A stretch of 64,000 bases of DNA from Medicago truncatula (lineage: Eukaryota; Streptophyta; Magnoliopsida; Fabales; Fabaceae), in the NCBI RefSeq assembly GCF_003473485.1, contig NC_053047.1:5471001-5535000 (forward strand), in the 5' to 3' direction. The notes beneath the pieces are model-generated. The model saw nothing but the letters and a program-made list of their open reading frames with translations. It did not search any database and had not been told where the DNA came from. Below are positions 23,311-36,467 of this stretch, piece after piece. Position 1 is the first letter of the stretch, and each line of letters starts with the position of its first letter. A program made the position numbers and the translations under genes.

Positions 23311-24775
23311 TAGTGAATAATGTGTTTGATATTATCAATCTTAAGCTAAATGAAAATAAAAATAAAAATATTGAGGTTTGGAGATATAATTTAGTGGCAA
23401 AATGCTATGAACATTGAATGTATAGTATTGTAGAGAAGGAAAAAAATGCTTCTAGGGAATTCTAGTTATGGCTTTACTCACCAAATGGTTGTTAGAAACC
23501 TACACATTTTTATTGATATATATCACTATCTTATACTTAAGATTTCAGTTAAAGTTTCCACATCTTAAAGCAACCGCTACAGACTAGAACAGAAGGGATG
23601 TTTAAAAGTGAACATAACACTTCAACTGTTGTGTTTGAATGCATGAAAAGTTCTTTGATCAAGGAAACTTAACAAAGTTCAAAAATATATAAAATAGAAA
23701 TTAAGGTTTATTTGAAAAATAGGAAGCAAGAGTCGGTTTGGTTTCAAAAAAATAATTTTCATTTTAGATTTATTTAAAAAAATCTAACGCGAAACTGATA
23801 CACTAAATATGGAGAAGAGTATTTGGACTCGAGCACTACATTTGTTATTAGTGATAAAAATTTGAATTCAAACTTGGAAGAAAAATAAATATTAATCTAA
23901 CAATTAATTACTAACATTTGTTATTAAAAAAAATAAGAAGAAAAAACAATCCTAGTTCTTTTTCTTTAATATTTTTTTCTCTTTCTTGTTTGCATACACA
24001 ATTTTCTCATTTCTTTGATTTTCTTTTTCTCCTGATTATGGACGATTGGTTGATTGAAATAATGAAATTGTTGAATGAATTTGGCATGAGATGAAATAAA
24101 ATGTTGTTCTAACACTTTCTTTTTTTGAAATGGATATTAATTAATTATATGAAGTGATATTAATTAAACAATTTGAGATGGATATTAATCATATGAAGGG
24201 ATCAAATCAAATAACTCCTATGAAAAATTATAGAACTTATACATCTCAAAAGTGACTAAGATCCAAATGTGGAATTATTATCCTCATGTGACAACAAGTT
24301 GGTCTATTATGTACAATATGTAGTCTTTTCTGAAACTTACCAAACAAATTTAGGAACGTAAACTTTATGGTCTTGCTTGCTTTTGTGTATGTGTTGAGTC
24401 ATTGAAAAAGAGTTTGAAACAAGCAAGCAACGTAGGGACAGTTAGAGAGTTCTTTTCTAATGAAAAAATGACAAACTAACAGCTTCAAAATTGAATGCTT
24501 CATAGGAAATTTTCTCAAGCACTTAATAACTTATAGTCATTTGCCAGTTGTTCAATAATCTATATAGCTTTAGGTACCAACATGTAACTAGTTTGATTCA
24601 AGTGGTAAGAGACGTAACATTTTGAGAGGTAGAACATACTTTGTGTGTCTAAAAATTTTTTTTTTTTTTTTTATAGGTTGTCAATTAAGAGTATTTGTAT
24701 CTAACATAATATTATTGTTAAAAAAAATTATCCTCAACTTTTTGTATATTGAAAATTGAATATTCAAAAGTTTGT
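23311..24775. other. COBL4 upstream region
   Basis: Contains the promoter of the minus-strand COBL4-type gene. A possible TATA element (TTATATC on the minus strand) lies about 65 bases above the start. No gene or clear transposon was recognised; AT-rich runs dominate. Confidence 0.4.
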
Positions 24776-24776
24776 T

Positions 24777-25095
24777 GGAAATTCCGCTCCAAGCGTGATG
24801 GGGTGTGTTGGTAGTCTAACCTTTATTGCGATTTTCCCTTGTTGTCTTGTGTTGGCTTGTCTTGCGTTGAGTTTGAGGGGGTGGATTTAGTCCCACATCG
24901 GTAAGACATGACTCTTGATAAAAGTTTATATAAAAAGGAGACACTCTTCACCTTACAAGCTAGTTTTTTAAGGATGAGTTGGACCTCAAATTTCAACATG
25001 ATATTAGAACTTATTCAAGATCCACCGTTGGGATTCCGCAATGCCACGCTTCAAGCCCATTGGGTCTGAGCGTGAGGAGGTCCCACATTTTCAAA
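24777..25095 (+). mobile_element. Degenerate LTR/TRIM-like fragment
   Basis: Begins GTTGGAAATTCCGCTCC, contains TTTAGTCCCACATCGGTAAG, a TATA-like TTTATATAAAAAGG and TTTTTTAAGGATGAGTTGGA. Then comes ACATGATATTAGAAC, a decayed match to the initiator-tRNA binding site TGGTATCAGAGC. A related fragment lies inverted at 60310-60540. No coding sequence. Confidence 0.55.
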
Positions 25096-26225
25096 ATTTG
25101 ATGTTTTTAAAGTCTATTATATTTTTCATTTTCAAAATTTAATGTTGTATTAATTTTTTTTTTCAATTTTCATCTTAACAAATTTTATTACATACTGATT
25201 TTGATCCAAAAATATATATTCCATAGAGATAATATAAAATGAAATATGAATGATCCAACTAGTCTCTATCTACCTTCATGCTAATGTTCCTTTTATTAAC
25301 ACATCTTTCAACACTTCCAAAAAAACACTTAGGATTGTCATCCCATTTCCATTAGTCACATAAATCACCTTTGTGACAAAGGGAACATCATCAGTGTCAA
25401 CATCATCAAACTTTTGGAGGAGAAGCATGCAATTGTTATCATATGCATGCAAAATCTCTAGCTTGAAAAAGATAAAGAAAGCTAAAGTTGTAAAAATCAT
25501 TACGTAAAATGAGTACTCAACTTTTGTATGAGTTTTTGCAACTTTAGCTTCATATTATCTTTCTCAAGCTGAAGTTTTTGTTCTAAAGAAGCGATATGAT
25601 CAAAGTTGAGGCAGGTATGAAAAAACATTCAAACTCTTCTAGACTTGCTATAATAGTTCTTCCTGGGTTGATTTGTCATTTTTTTTTATTTTTAAATTGT
25701 AACTTGAACAAGTGTTTTGTCATTATACTTTTTAATATTGATCTAAGTTACTTTATATTCATGAATAACTAGTTTATAGTACTTCAAATATTGTTTAAAG
25801 CCACTAACTCTTCTTCTTTTAGACTTTGTAAATTGTTATGCATCATTTTTAATGTAATTTTGTACTAGCAAGCCATTTTGTTGCTGCAACTTTAAATTTA
25901 ATACTAAATTCAATTCAATAGGCAACACAACATCTTAACCATACTTGACTTAGGATTTCATGTCAATTTGGAGGCTTTTGCTTAATGTGCTTTTTAATTG
26001 CATCAATCAAGATCTTGTCAACGACTTGTCCATTAGCTTGAGCATTGAAAGACGTTGATGTTGATAACTTGACATCTTAATGTGTTTTCTAGCCTCTAAT
26101 CTCATGGTTGTGTTCAAGTTTAGAAACAGTTTCTAGCCTCCAATCTCATGGTTCTAATGCATTAGTGTTCAAGTTTCGAAAAATGCATTATAAAATTGCT
26201 CTTTGACCTTCAATAATCTTATGAA
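25096..26225. other. Unassigned AT-rich stretch
   Basis: A 74-codon minus-strand frame at 25276-25500 does not match any protein I recognise. The stretch adjoins a Ty3/gypsy pol fossil and could belong to the same decayed element. A tandem-like repeat of TCTAGCCTCTAATCTCATGG and TCTAGCCTCCAATCTCATGG lies at 26089-26155. Confidence 0.35.
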
Positions 26226-26229
26226 AGTG

Positions 26230-26695
26230 TTTTCTTATGATTTTATATCCGTTAGTATTTTGGGCTAATTCGTTTGCTTGAATGTTTTCTTGTCAAGGTA
26301 TATATTCCAAAACTACCACATCAAACTTTGAAATTAATCTATTAGCTATTTCAAAATATCTATAGAGATTAAGACTTTCACACTTGTAATTAAGTTTTAA
26401 TTGACAGTTTATGACCAAATAACTCAAGATAAGCTATCCAAGCTTCATATTTTACTTCATTATTTAAACATTTGATTGATAATTTGCACATGAATTTTGT
26501 TTTTTATTCTTGTTCAAAATCATCATTGCTATCAATGGAATAATTAGCTAATAAATCAACAATTACTTGGCCTCTCATTCCTCTCAATGGAACAACATGA
26601 GTCAATGAAAATTGAGTTATAGAGCTGGTGCCCATTTGCCTACTCTACTATCTAAAATAAGTTTTTGATAGTATGTGTTTTACTATACAACATAG
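26230..26695 (-). mobile_element. Ty3/gypsy pol (RNase H) fossil
   Basis: The minus strand reads RVGKWAPAL, then HVVPLRGMRGQVIVDLLANY, NNEVKYEAWIAYLEL and YRYFEIANRLISKFDVVVLE, ending QENIQANELAQN, in shifting frames with stops. This is the connection-to-RNase H part of plant Ty3/gypsy pol proteins, where the intact forms have GQVxADFL and NNEAEYEAL. It is heavily decayed. Confidence 0.7.
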
Positions 26696-28690
26696 TGAGA
26701 AGTTACCATCACCTCAAAAGGTTTTACGTAATACTTTTAGCTTTGTACAAGAGTAATATAAAGATAAATAGAATTTTTTTTGAATATCTTTTGATGCTCA
26801 GAGTTTCGTTATTAGACTCTTTTGTTGACGCATTATATATCTCTATATCTCTTTTTCTAAGATATGTTTTTATCAAAAGAGATTAATCAAATTAAGATTT
26901 TGCCAATTCCTGTTGTTGACCTACTCTATATCTCTCTTAATTTCACTAATCTCTTTTGATAATTTCTGATTTTGCCATTAATAATAAAACTTTATAACAT
27001 ACCTAAATAGTATTATTAGAATATAATTATTAGACCAAACGGTCAATTATTGCATGAAAGGAAAGGTAATGTTAATTAAGTTGGGTTTTGTAACAGAAAT
27101 AAAATCAAGTTGCGTTTTTATTGTCAAATCAAACAAATATTTCATGTATTTAAAATTAGATTTTGTAAAAAAAACGTAATTAAAATTAGATAATAAATGT
27201 GGACGCACCCATGAAAAAAAATAATTGATAATCTGGAGTCTCAAAATTCTTTTCACAATAACATTATATATTTTTTTTAGAAAAATTGGAGAATAAGAAA
27301 TTATTAATAATAACGGTAAGAATAATGACTATTTTACCAGTCTCAATTTTTTGAAAAAAATTAAATGTATATGGTTTGTTAAATTTATTAAACCTTTTCA
27401 AATTGGTCTTCAACTTTTCTAAAATTTAAAATTGATACATTTTTTTAAGGGAAAAATTGATACATTTTTTTAATTCTCACTATGCACCATATTTCTTTAT
27501 AATTTTTTTATAAAGTTATTTCTTTATAATTTAATCCCTTTTTTTAAAAAACAAATGGTCTATTTATTAATAAGCCTTAATTTTAATACTGTTTATTATT
27601 TTATTTTTTGAAGAAGAATACTATTTATTATTATTGAATTAAGTTTTCCAAAAAAAAAAGATATTTATTTGCTCTAGCCCAACAAAATTCTTTATAAATA
27701 AGGATAATTCAATTGAAATATTTTTTTAATACACATGTTAAAGGACATTCCAACATCTTAATGCCCTTACTTAGGTCACAAACTTGCGTTATCAAGCTTG
27801 ACATTCAATTGAAGTATTTGAATTGTTTAAAATTTTAATTTTCCTATAATTTTCTATTACTGTTAACCAACCAACACACGCTTTTCTTTTTATTTATTAG
27901 GGAACCATCACTTAAATGAGAAAAGTCATAGAAAAACCCATTTTAAATGAAAGATATATAAGACTTCTTTGACGCAAGCCCCGTTATTTTATATCATCTC
28001 TAAAGAAAAAATTGTCCAATAATTTTTTCCAAGCCCCAAAAATCATCTAGAACTATCATGTTCGTAATCATGTAGTCTATATGTGTTTAATTTTTGAAAG
28101 ACACTTAATCACTTCTACTACATCGATATTTACAACTATCAACCGTCACGTTGGATCTCTCGCAAGCTTCATCTCCAACCTTGCTTCCAGAGTTTCAATC
28201 ATCATTACTTACTCGATGCACAACCTATTATATGCAACATCAACTAAAAACTCGTCATGGTAATACTTTATGACATACATAAATCATTTCATGGTAATAT
28301 AAATTTATGATACAACTTTATGACTAAAATCTCGTCACATGTAAGAATCTTACTCTCATGTATTCAAATCATATAATAAATTCACACACACTCTAAAAAT
28401 AATTACATTCCTTAATATAAAAGACTGAATTTACTCGAAAGAAAGAAGAAGGTATGTATGATGGTTCCAACAATAAAAAAATCCAATAGTCTAAGTTCAA
28501 CAAAGAGGTAACCAGTAATCTAAAGTTTAATTGAAATATAAATAAAAAAAAATCTAAAAGTAACAAAAAATTAGGCCTTTTGAGTTTATGGTACAAGAAA
28601 ACATTTTGAAAAATGTAATTTTTTTTCTTTTACAAATGAGAAAAATGTTAAAAATTCTAAGTAGGGTTTTCAATTTAGATATTTAAAACC
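26696..28690. other. AT-rich spacer upstream of TRM1
   Basis: About 2 kb with long A and T runs; no coding sequence or clear element was seen. The TRM1 promoter must lie at the right edge. Confidence 0.45.
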
Positions 28691-28694
28691 CATG

Positions 28695-28704
28695 TACTAT
28701 AAAA
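28695..28704 (+). promoter_or_regulatory. TATA-like box at the TRM1 5' end
   Basis: CTATAAAAAC lies just above the ATG at 28719 and overlaps the in-frame ATG at 28692. If used as a TATA box, transcription would start close to or below 28719 and some transcripts would start translation at the later ATG at 28893. The role is inferred from sequence only. Confidence 0.35.
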
Positions 28705-28718
28705 ACGGTTTCTTTCTT

Positions 28719-31700
28719 ATGTTGTTGGTTGCTGCAGAATCTCGTACTCTTAAACTGCAACTGAACCTAGTTCGTGCAACAAATCCGTTTCCCATTTTCA
28801 AATCTTTCTGTACTTCTTCTAACTGCACAGAAGAAGAAAAGAAGAAAATTGAACAAACCCAGGATTTGTTTTTGCAAGATATAAGCAAAACAATGGCTAC
28901 AAATTTGGATGATTTTACAGTTATTAAGGAAGGTGAAGCTGAGATTCTTATGAGTAAGAAAAATAAAGTCTTTTTCAATAAGGCTCAGGTAATTAAAAAG
29001 TTTGTTTTTTTATTCCCTTTTTCTTATAATTGGATTTGAAATCAGGGTTTTGATGAAAAACCCTAATTGAAAATTTTGATTTTTTAGTGTCTGATGTTTG
29101 GTTTATGGTGAAAGAAATGATGGGTTTTGTACAAAATTGAAACTTGAGTAATGGGTTTTGTACAAAATTGGAAATCATGGTTTTGATGTAAAACCCTAAT
29201 TGAATTTTAATGAATTTGAATCCAATGTTTGGTTTATGGTGTAAAATATGATGGGTTGTGAACAAAATTGAAACTTGAATATCGGATGATGCTGATTTTG
29301 GAATTTTTGTGAAATGATTTTGGATTTATTGGTGATTTTGATTGTTAATTGGATTAGTAAAGGAGTTTTTTGGTTAGATTTTATTAGATACAATCATTTC
29401 CACTTAGGATATGTTTTGGAATGACTTTGAATTTGACCAAATCAGGGTGGCAATGTGATTTTGTTACAGCTCCAAAGTATAGTTTTTGCCAAAATCACTT
29501 TCAATACAAACATGCACTTATTTTTTTTGTGTTTCTATGTAATTCCTTTGTATTTTATAATTGTTTTTGGTGTGAAATGATAAGAAATCAACTTTTGTTT
29601 AGGGTAGATTGAACATATATTCATTCTGGTTTTGTGATTTTCAGGTTAATAACAGGGATTTGTCTATTGCTGTTTTGAGGGCATTTATATCGAAAAGGAA
29701 GCAAGAGCATGAAGAATATTTGTCAAAGAAAGCAAAAGGGGCAAAGAAAGCATCTGAAAATGATACTTCTGAAATGGCTGTGGAGGAAGTTGATAACAAA
29801 ACTCCACCAGAAGATCATAAGTCAAATGGAAAATGCGAGTTAGCGGAAGAGACATCTCCTGGAGAATCATGCACTACAATGGAAGGTTCAGTCAAGATCG
29901 ATGAAGAATGTGGTGCTGATGAAGAGCAAGTTGATGATTCGGAAGGAAAAAGACCGGCAGAGCTGGAGCCACCTAGGGTTCTTGAGGTTCCGTTTGCTCC
30001 TTTAGACGTCCTTTAAATAACTCATTTATGTTATTCACGCATCACCATCACTGTTGTTAATTCAATACCTGATTTAACTTATTTGCTCTCTCTACATTGA
30101 ATCCGAAACTAGAGTCATGTGTATAACTGCTCTTTTATTTGTCTGCATATAGGCCTTGTCTGCTTCTGGTTTAAGGGCTCTCAGATATGCTCGTGAAATA
30201 GAAGGGATTGGTCAGGTTGTTGCTCTGGACAACGACCCAGGTGCTTAACCGATTTATGAGTTTACATGAAATAAATTTATAAACCAACATCTGGCACTTA
30301 GTGGTTGGTCTGCTAATTGGGCCCTTATAATTGCTACTCTTGTTTGAGATGAGTGCTTTTTCTTTGATTATTAAGCTTATGCATCTGCATGCTTACTCTT
30401 GATTTTTGTTTCTTGCAGCATCTGTCGAAGCTTGCAGAAGGAACATTAAATTCAATGGTTCCGTTGCAGTTTCCAAAGTGGAATCTCATCTTGCTGATGC
30501 TCGTGTGTATATGCTAGAAAACCCTAAAAAATTTGATGTGGTAAGTTGCTTGCGACAATTATGCACTTTTATTCATCTTTTTAATCAATGTTGTTAAATA
30601 AACGTGTTGTCCTATAGCGTAGCATGATTTGAATAAACTGCTATCTGCGTGACTGCAGGTGACAAAACTGCTTTTAATATAATGAAAATACACTTTTGAC
30701 GCTGTTTACATTTTTCTGTTTTCCAGGTTGATCTTGATCCATATGGTTCGCCTTCTGTGTTTCTTGATTCGGCAGTTCAATCTGTTGCTGATGGAGGTAT
30801 ACTGATGTGTACTGCAACAGATATGGCTGTACTCTGCGGTTCAAATGGGGAGGTCTGCTATTCAAAGTAATGTTAATACTCTTATTGACTATGAACTTTC
30901 TTTGCACCATTGTTTGTTTCGTGAACCTGTCTTCTAATGACTGATTTTTACATCAGATATGGATCATACCCGACGAGAGGAAAATATATCCATGAAATGG
31001 CCTTGAGGATCGTTCTTGCTTCCATTGAGGTATATATCTGAAGCACTTTATAATGAAATCGGTAATAGTTTAATTGGATTCTGTTTGTTACGGACTATTT
31101 GAGAAAAAAATCATATTTGTGTAAGCAACAATTAAAACCACCAAAATTTACTTTTAGTTAAACCACTTGGAATTTTATATAAGTTCCAAGGGAGTTGCTG
31201 CTTAGCTAAAAATAGCCTCTTCGAGTTCCAAGAGAATTCCTGCTTAACTTCTATAAAATAACAAGAGAGTTGCTGCTTAATTTGTTATTTAGAATTTTAG
31301 ATCTAATGAATATCTATACGTTTTTTTAATATACTTATGATATTTGTTCTTAATATAATGCAGAGTCATGCTAACCGATACAAGCGGTATATTGTTCCTG
31401 TGCTATCATTTCAAAAGGACTTCTATCTTCGTGTTTTTGTGCGCATATACACGTAAGTCCTCTTAGTTTTGCAGTCATGTCTTTTAGCAAATATTTTGTT
31501 AGTGTGATCTTTATCAAATCACACCATATAATTTTGTTTCTAACTGAAAGATTAAATACTTGATTGCAGTTCCGCAAGTGCTATGAAAGAAACTCCTTTG
31601 AAGCTTTCATATCTCTATCAGTGCACTGGTTGCGATTCTTTCCACCTTCAACCCCTGGGGAGGACCATTTCCAAGGTATGTATCATGTTCTAGTCTGTTA

Positions 31701-34477
31701 TTGGCACCATATTCGACACCTAAGTACATTGAAATTCATGTTTGTTTTTATTTGTAAAAACAATAACCCAATTGGAAGACAAAATAACCTATTCTGATCC
31801 ACTATATTCTACATTCTCCTTGTGTGCCTATTGTAAGTATGTTATTCTAACATGCCCTGTTAGGGTCTATTTGATTGGATGAGCTTATCAACTCCATAAG
31901 CACTGGAGAGACTGTTTGGGAGATCTTATGACATGTCCGAAAGCTGTTTTCAGCTTATTTGCATAAACTCTTCAAGACAGCTTATGAAAACAACTGATAA
32001 CATTTATAAAAATAGTTTCGATTTCATTTTATCTTTTGCTATATAAATAGCTTATACATCAGAACTTATGTGATAAGCGCTTAATTAAGTTGTTTGTTCA
32101 ATCAGGGCCATGCTATGTTCAAGTGTTGCTTTATTTTGATTGACTAGACTATCATTGATGTCTTAAGTGGCGACCATATTTTAATTTTAACTTTTTTTCT
32201 TTCTTTTCTTTTCTTTTCAGAATACTAGTGTCAGACATTTGCCTGGATACGGTCCTGCTGTTCCTCAAGAATGCACTGATTGTGGGAGAAAGTTCATTAT
32301 GGGTGGCCCTATATGGTCTGCCCCTATCCATGATCAAGAATGGGTAGCTTCTATTATAGAAGACGTGAACCGTATGAAATCCAGCTATCCTGCTTACGAA
32401 CACATATCCGCTATATTGAATACAATATCAGAGGTATGTGTGTTTTTGCAGGGCCTATTTTTTAGAACAATGCACATAATATTATATGCTATATTTATGT
32501 GTTCCGAACCAATGTTTTAAAAATCGAACCGGACATCAAATAGAACAGACCTCCAGGTCATGATTCAACTAAAATTACTCAAATGGGGACAACTGCGGTC
32601 AACTGTCCGGTTTGGTTTCTAAAACTTTGGTCCAAACACACCAATTCTCTCTCAAGCAATAAAATATTTATCTCTCTACCTCTATAATTAGACGTTATGC
32701 TGTATGTTCAATTATTCCAGCCTCTGTCTAACTCTAACTCATGCAGCTAATATGCCTATCACATTTCTTAATGTGTAGCAACATATTGGGAATCAAATCT
32801 TCTAATATTTTCAATGATCGTATTTTACTTTTGCAGGAGTTGCCAGATGTTCCTCTATTTTTAAGTCTGCACAACCTTTCTTCAACCCTTAAATGCACAT
32901 CTCCATCCGCAGTTATCTTCCGATCTGCTGTGATTAATGCTGGATATCGTATCTCTAGAACTCATGTTTGTGCAATAGGGCTTAAGACAGACGCACCAAT
33001 GAGTGTTATTTGGGACATAATGCGCTGCTGGGTAAGGGATTACACTCTCGCTTTCTCGTGTTTAAGGCTTGTTTGTTTGTCTTAGTTCACTGTCGGTTCC
33101 TGTAGAATCGAATTTTGTGGCGTGTATTCTGGTATTCTCGAGATGGGGGGAACTCATGCAAAAAAGTAATGGTCTATCCTTTGAAACAACCAATGTTGTC
33201 AACTGCGAATCGCAGAAAAAAAAACTATCTTTTCAAATTCTGCTTCACTTCAGTGCTATATAGCAGCAGCTATTTGACAACACTTCGTACTAAATAGCGT
33301 ATTGTAGTGATTTGTTTAAGTTACGCTAAGCTTTAGCCGTTATTTGACAACACCGATAAGTGATAACAACATTATAACCAGAACTCAGTTACACATTCTC
33401 ATGTGATTCTAGGGTGTTCTTGGAAAGATGCAAAATTTGATTTGCATTTGTAATCTCTACTCATTTGTTTCCCTTTCATTTTAGGTAAAAAATCATCCTA
33501 TTAAAGGTCAGCCGGCAGATCAACCCGGAAGTATCATACTTTCAAAGGAACCTGTTTTGCAGGTATGTTTAACCTTTCAAGTTTTATTGTCATGCAAAAT
33601 TTAGGGCAATTTACCCTTCTCGCATGTGTGTAGCCAAACTTTAAAAAAATTTGGTTTGGTAAACTATTTTGATCATGAAGCAGCACAACTTTAAATCTTG
33701 CAATAAATTATGGATGTATTATAAGGCATATGTTGGTTCGTCTTATGACATAAACATTTGTGTAAATGTTTGAAACAGCTTACGAAAATAGCTTATGATA
33801 TGCCTATAAGGCGGTTTCAGTTTCAGATCATTTTCATAAGCTCTCCAAGGTCATTTATGCTGTATTAATGTGGAGTTTACCCCATCTCTCTTTGAGCTGA
33901 TGATATGCCTATATGATTAGTGCATATCAAGTAAGGACCTGGCATGAGCATTTGTGAGAGCTAATGAAAACAGCTTATTACATGTCCATAAGTTGTTTTC
34001 AACTTATTTCCATACTCTCTTCAAGATGGATTATGAAAATATCTTATAGCTTATAGCAAAATAATTTGGCTTTATTTCATCTTTTGTTAGAGATATAGAT
34101 TATACATAAGCAGTAATCATGCGATTTATTTTATCTTTTTTAGAAATATCTTATGGCCATGGTCTGATTTTGGCGTTAACCCTTGCCTATGACCTGGTGT
34201 AGTAAAAGTTTCTTGTTTGTCCTTTTTTCAGGTTAATTTTGCTCGAGCTGTAGCGTCTCTTAGCAAGGCGCAAGCGAAGAAGGTTGCAAGGTTTCTACCA
34301 AATCCCGAAAGAAACTGGGGTCCAAAACTAAGGGCGGGACGCACAGTCACTAGCAAGCACATCTCTCTGTTAGGTGAAGCAGCCCTTAATGAAGCTCTTA
34401 ACCATGAACAAGATAATGAAGAAGAACCTAAAAGTAAGAAGCCAAAGATTGAAGAAGATAACAATGCCACATCTTAG
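28719..34477 (+). CDS. TRM1: tRNA (guanine26-N2)-dimethyltransferase
   Basis: Twelve exons give 653 residues: 28719-28988, 29645-29986, 30153-30240, 30419-30540, 30727-30866, 30957-31029, 31364-31452, 31570-31675, 32221-32433, 32837-33031, 33485-33562 and 34232-34477. All phases fit. TRM1 makes N2,N2-dimethylguanosine at G26 of tRNAs using S-adenosylmethionine. The SAM-binding segment [10 protein letters not shown] and ALDNDP lie at about 207-235, the signature VDLDPYGSP at 275-283, and [11 protein letters not shown] follows. A zinc-binding set CTGC (393-396) and CTDC (428-431) is present. The C-terminus has a nuclear-type basic patch (PKSKKPKI). The first 60 residues are basic with few acids and resemble an organelle presequence. 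A further in-frame ATG at 28692 would add nine residues. Confidence 0.93.
31861..32109. mobile_element. CATAAGC-type MITE in TRM1 intron 8
   Basis: Runs from AGGGTCTATTTGATTGGATGAG to TTGTTCAATCAGGGCC, with CATAAGC and GCTTATG motifs, and is the same family as in the COBRA introns. Confidence 0.65.
32515..32640. repeat. MITE-like repeat in TRM1 intron 9
   Basis: Inverted ends GTTTTAAAAATCGAACCGGAC and GTCCGGTTTGGTTTCTAAAAC. Relatives lie in the CYP85A intron at 58165-58420. Confidence 0.6.
33725..34170. mobile_element. Two CATAAGC-type MITE fragments in TRM1 intron 11
   Basis: Two partial copies (about 33725-33890 and 33935-34165) with ACAGCTTA, CATAAGTTG and GCTTATAG motifs lie side by side. 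The fragmentary TRM1 copy downstream lacks this part of the intron. Confidence 0.55.
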
Positions 34478-36467
34478 CTCATAAATGAGATTCTTGAAGT
34501 CAATTTTTCATGAATTTCTACATTTTTTGGTTTCTAAAGAAAGCTTATTTGTTTTCATCAAATTTTGCAGAGTGAGCTGAGCTAAGATATCTTCTAGATA
34601 ATGTGCCTTGTTGCTCAATAAACAATTTAAGTAAATTGTTGTGGCAAAATTAAGGCACATAGCATCAAATTTGATATTTAAATCTGTTTTTTTTTTTTTT
34701 GTTATTTGGAAATTGTATTGTGTTGAATAATAATTGCTTTTTTAATTCAATTTTGATTCGGTGTTTCATATAGTTGTGTTTTAACTTTTGACATGCATTT
34801 TTTCAGATTTGATAATGAGAAAATTATACATATTTCAGTGTCGAACATTGATACATGTTTATATTTAATTACTTCATTTTCTCATTGTTATTGATATCAA
34901 TTTTCACACACTTATCTGTTGTTTCTAATCTATGGTAGTATGAAAAATAAGGTGAGTGACTCATGTCTCCCAAAAATACATACGATGGTACAAGAATTAG
35001 TACTCTCTGTCCTAAAATGATTGAGTTATTTGATCATGTTACACGTATCGAATAAGTGTATAAATGAATGATAGAGAAAAATGATTTTAGGTACCCATGT
35101 TTTTTTTCTGACAGCGAAAAATAAAATTTTATTAAAATAAAGGAAGAACATATCAAATCACAAGAAAATGCTAAAAAGATGTCCAAAACAACAAGAATGT
35201 TGTTAGAGGACATAACCCCTTGACAACACCAAATACAACAACAAGGATGCCAAAGAGCTCCTAAAGGGATATATAATTCCAAAACCAATAAAACCACTAT
35301 AACCATTCGAAAAAGTTGTCAAAATTTGTCTGGGAATCGAATTAAAAAAGACTCTTTAGGATCTCGTTCCAAACCACTAACGAGCTACCAGAAAACTGTA
35401 GACGATGCAAGGAACATCATCTACTACTCCGGAGCCAAACAGACAAGGATTTTAAGATACAACCAAGAAAGCTCTTAATACGTGATCCCTTGACACAACA
35501 AAAAAATCACCTACTTCTCAATTTTCAAAAATGAATTTACCTCCAGGATTTGAAAATCCTTAATCACTTATGCCCTTATGCGCCTATGAACAATTCAAAT
35601 AGATTCAAGATTCTAAACTGAACACAGCAACTTACTACCTTTGTCTCCATTTTTCTTTATTAAAATTTGCTCTAACAATCTGCTGCCTTCTCAAGCCTCT
35701 ATATGGCACTCAGAATGAAATGAAACATAATTCCCTGCTGCCCTACCCTACACACCTGCGCCTGGTTTCAGAAAAGAAAAACACCGTCAAATACCAAAAT
35801 TAGCATTCATGCTAAAACCGCCGCCTCCTCTTGCTGTCCAATTCTAGCAAACTTAATTATGGTTACACTTAGCACTACTTCTGAGCATAAACCCGATACA
35901 CTGAGAAAATCCTCACTGCAACAGATCAAAAGCCATCACAACCAACATCAGCTAGAAAACGCATCAAACAGACCCCCACCACAACTAAACCAAAATTGAC
36001 TCCTGAACTCTAAAAGGATTTTCTGATCTGCCTCAGCTTCATACACTTCAAACACAAATGATTTGTGCCTTCTCTATTATCATAAATATAAAGTGAAAAA
36101 TATTGAATTGGAAGCGATCAAATTAATATTTGTTCCTCAATTAATTTCTGGTTAGTTTCTCCCTTTATTTTGGGCTTCATACTAAATATTTTTAGTACGA
36201 ATCGAACTTTTATGATAATCACTTAACATAAGCCGACTGACCCTAACTTTTTTTGTTTAATATTTTCAGCTACATTCTGTACAAAATATAGTAGAATTCT
36301 AAACAAAATGCACTATAAGAATCATTCAACTATATAAAAGCATAGATAATATCCATCTGATTAATAAAGTACTTCAACTATTCATTAATAGAAATGAAAA
36401 ATAACAACAGTTAAAAACAGAAAATCATGATATCTGTTGCCTTCAAAATTAAGCATCAAAACGATAC
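34478..36467. other. Convergent spacer between TRM1 and the first F-box gene
   Basis: The TRM1 3' UTR occupies the left end. Near 34990-35095 is half of a Stowaway-like element (TACTCTCTGTCCTAAAATGA). From about 35100 a T run followed by CAGCGAAAAATAAAATTTTA resembles the reversed 3' end of a plant LINE, with possible remnant sequence up to about 36060 and no readable protein. The right end is the F-box 3' flank, which is repeated at 41035-41170 and 41270-41430. Confidence 0.45.
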
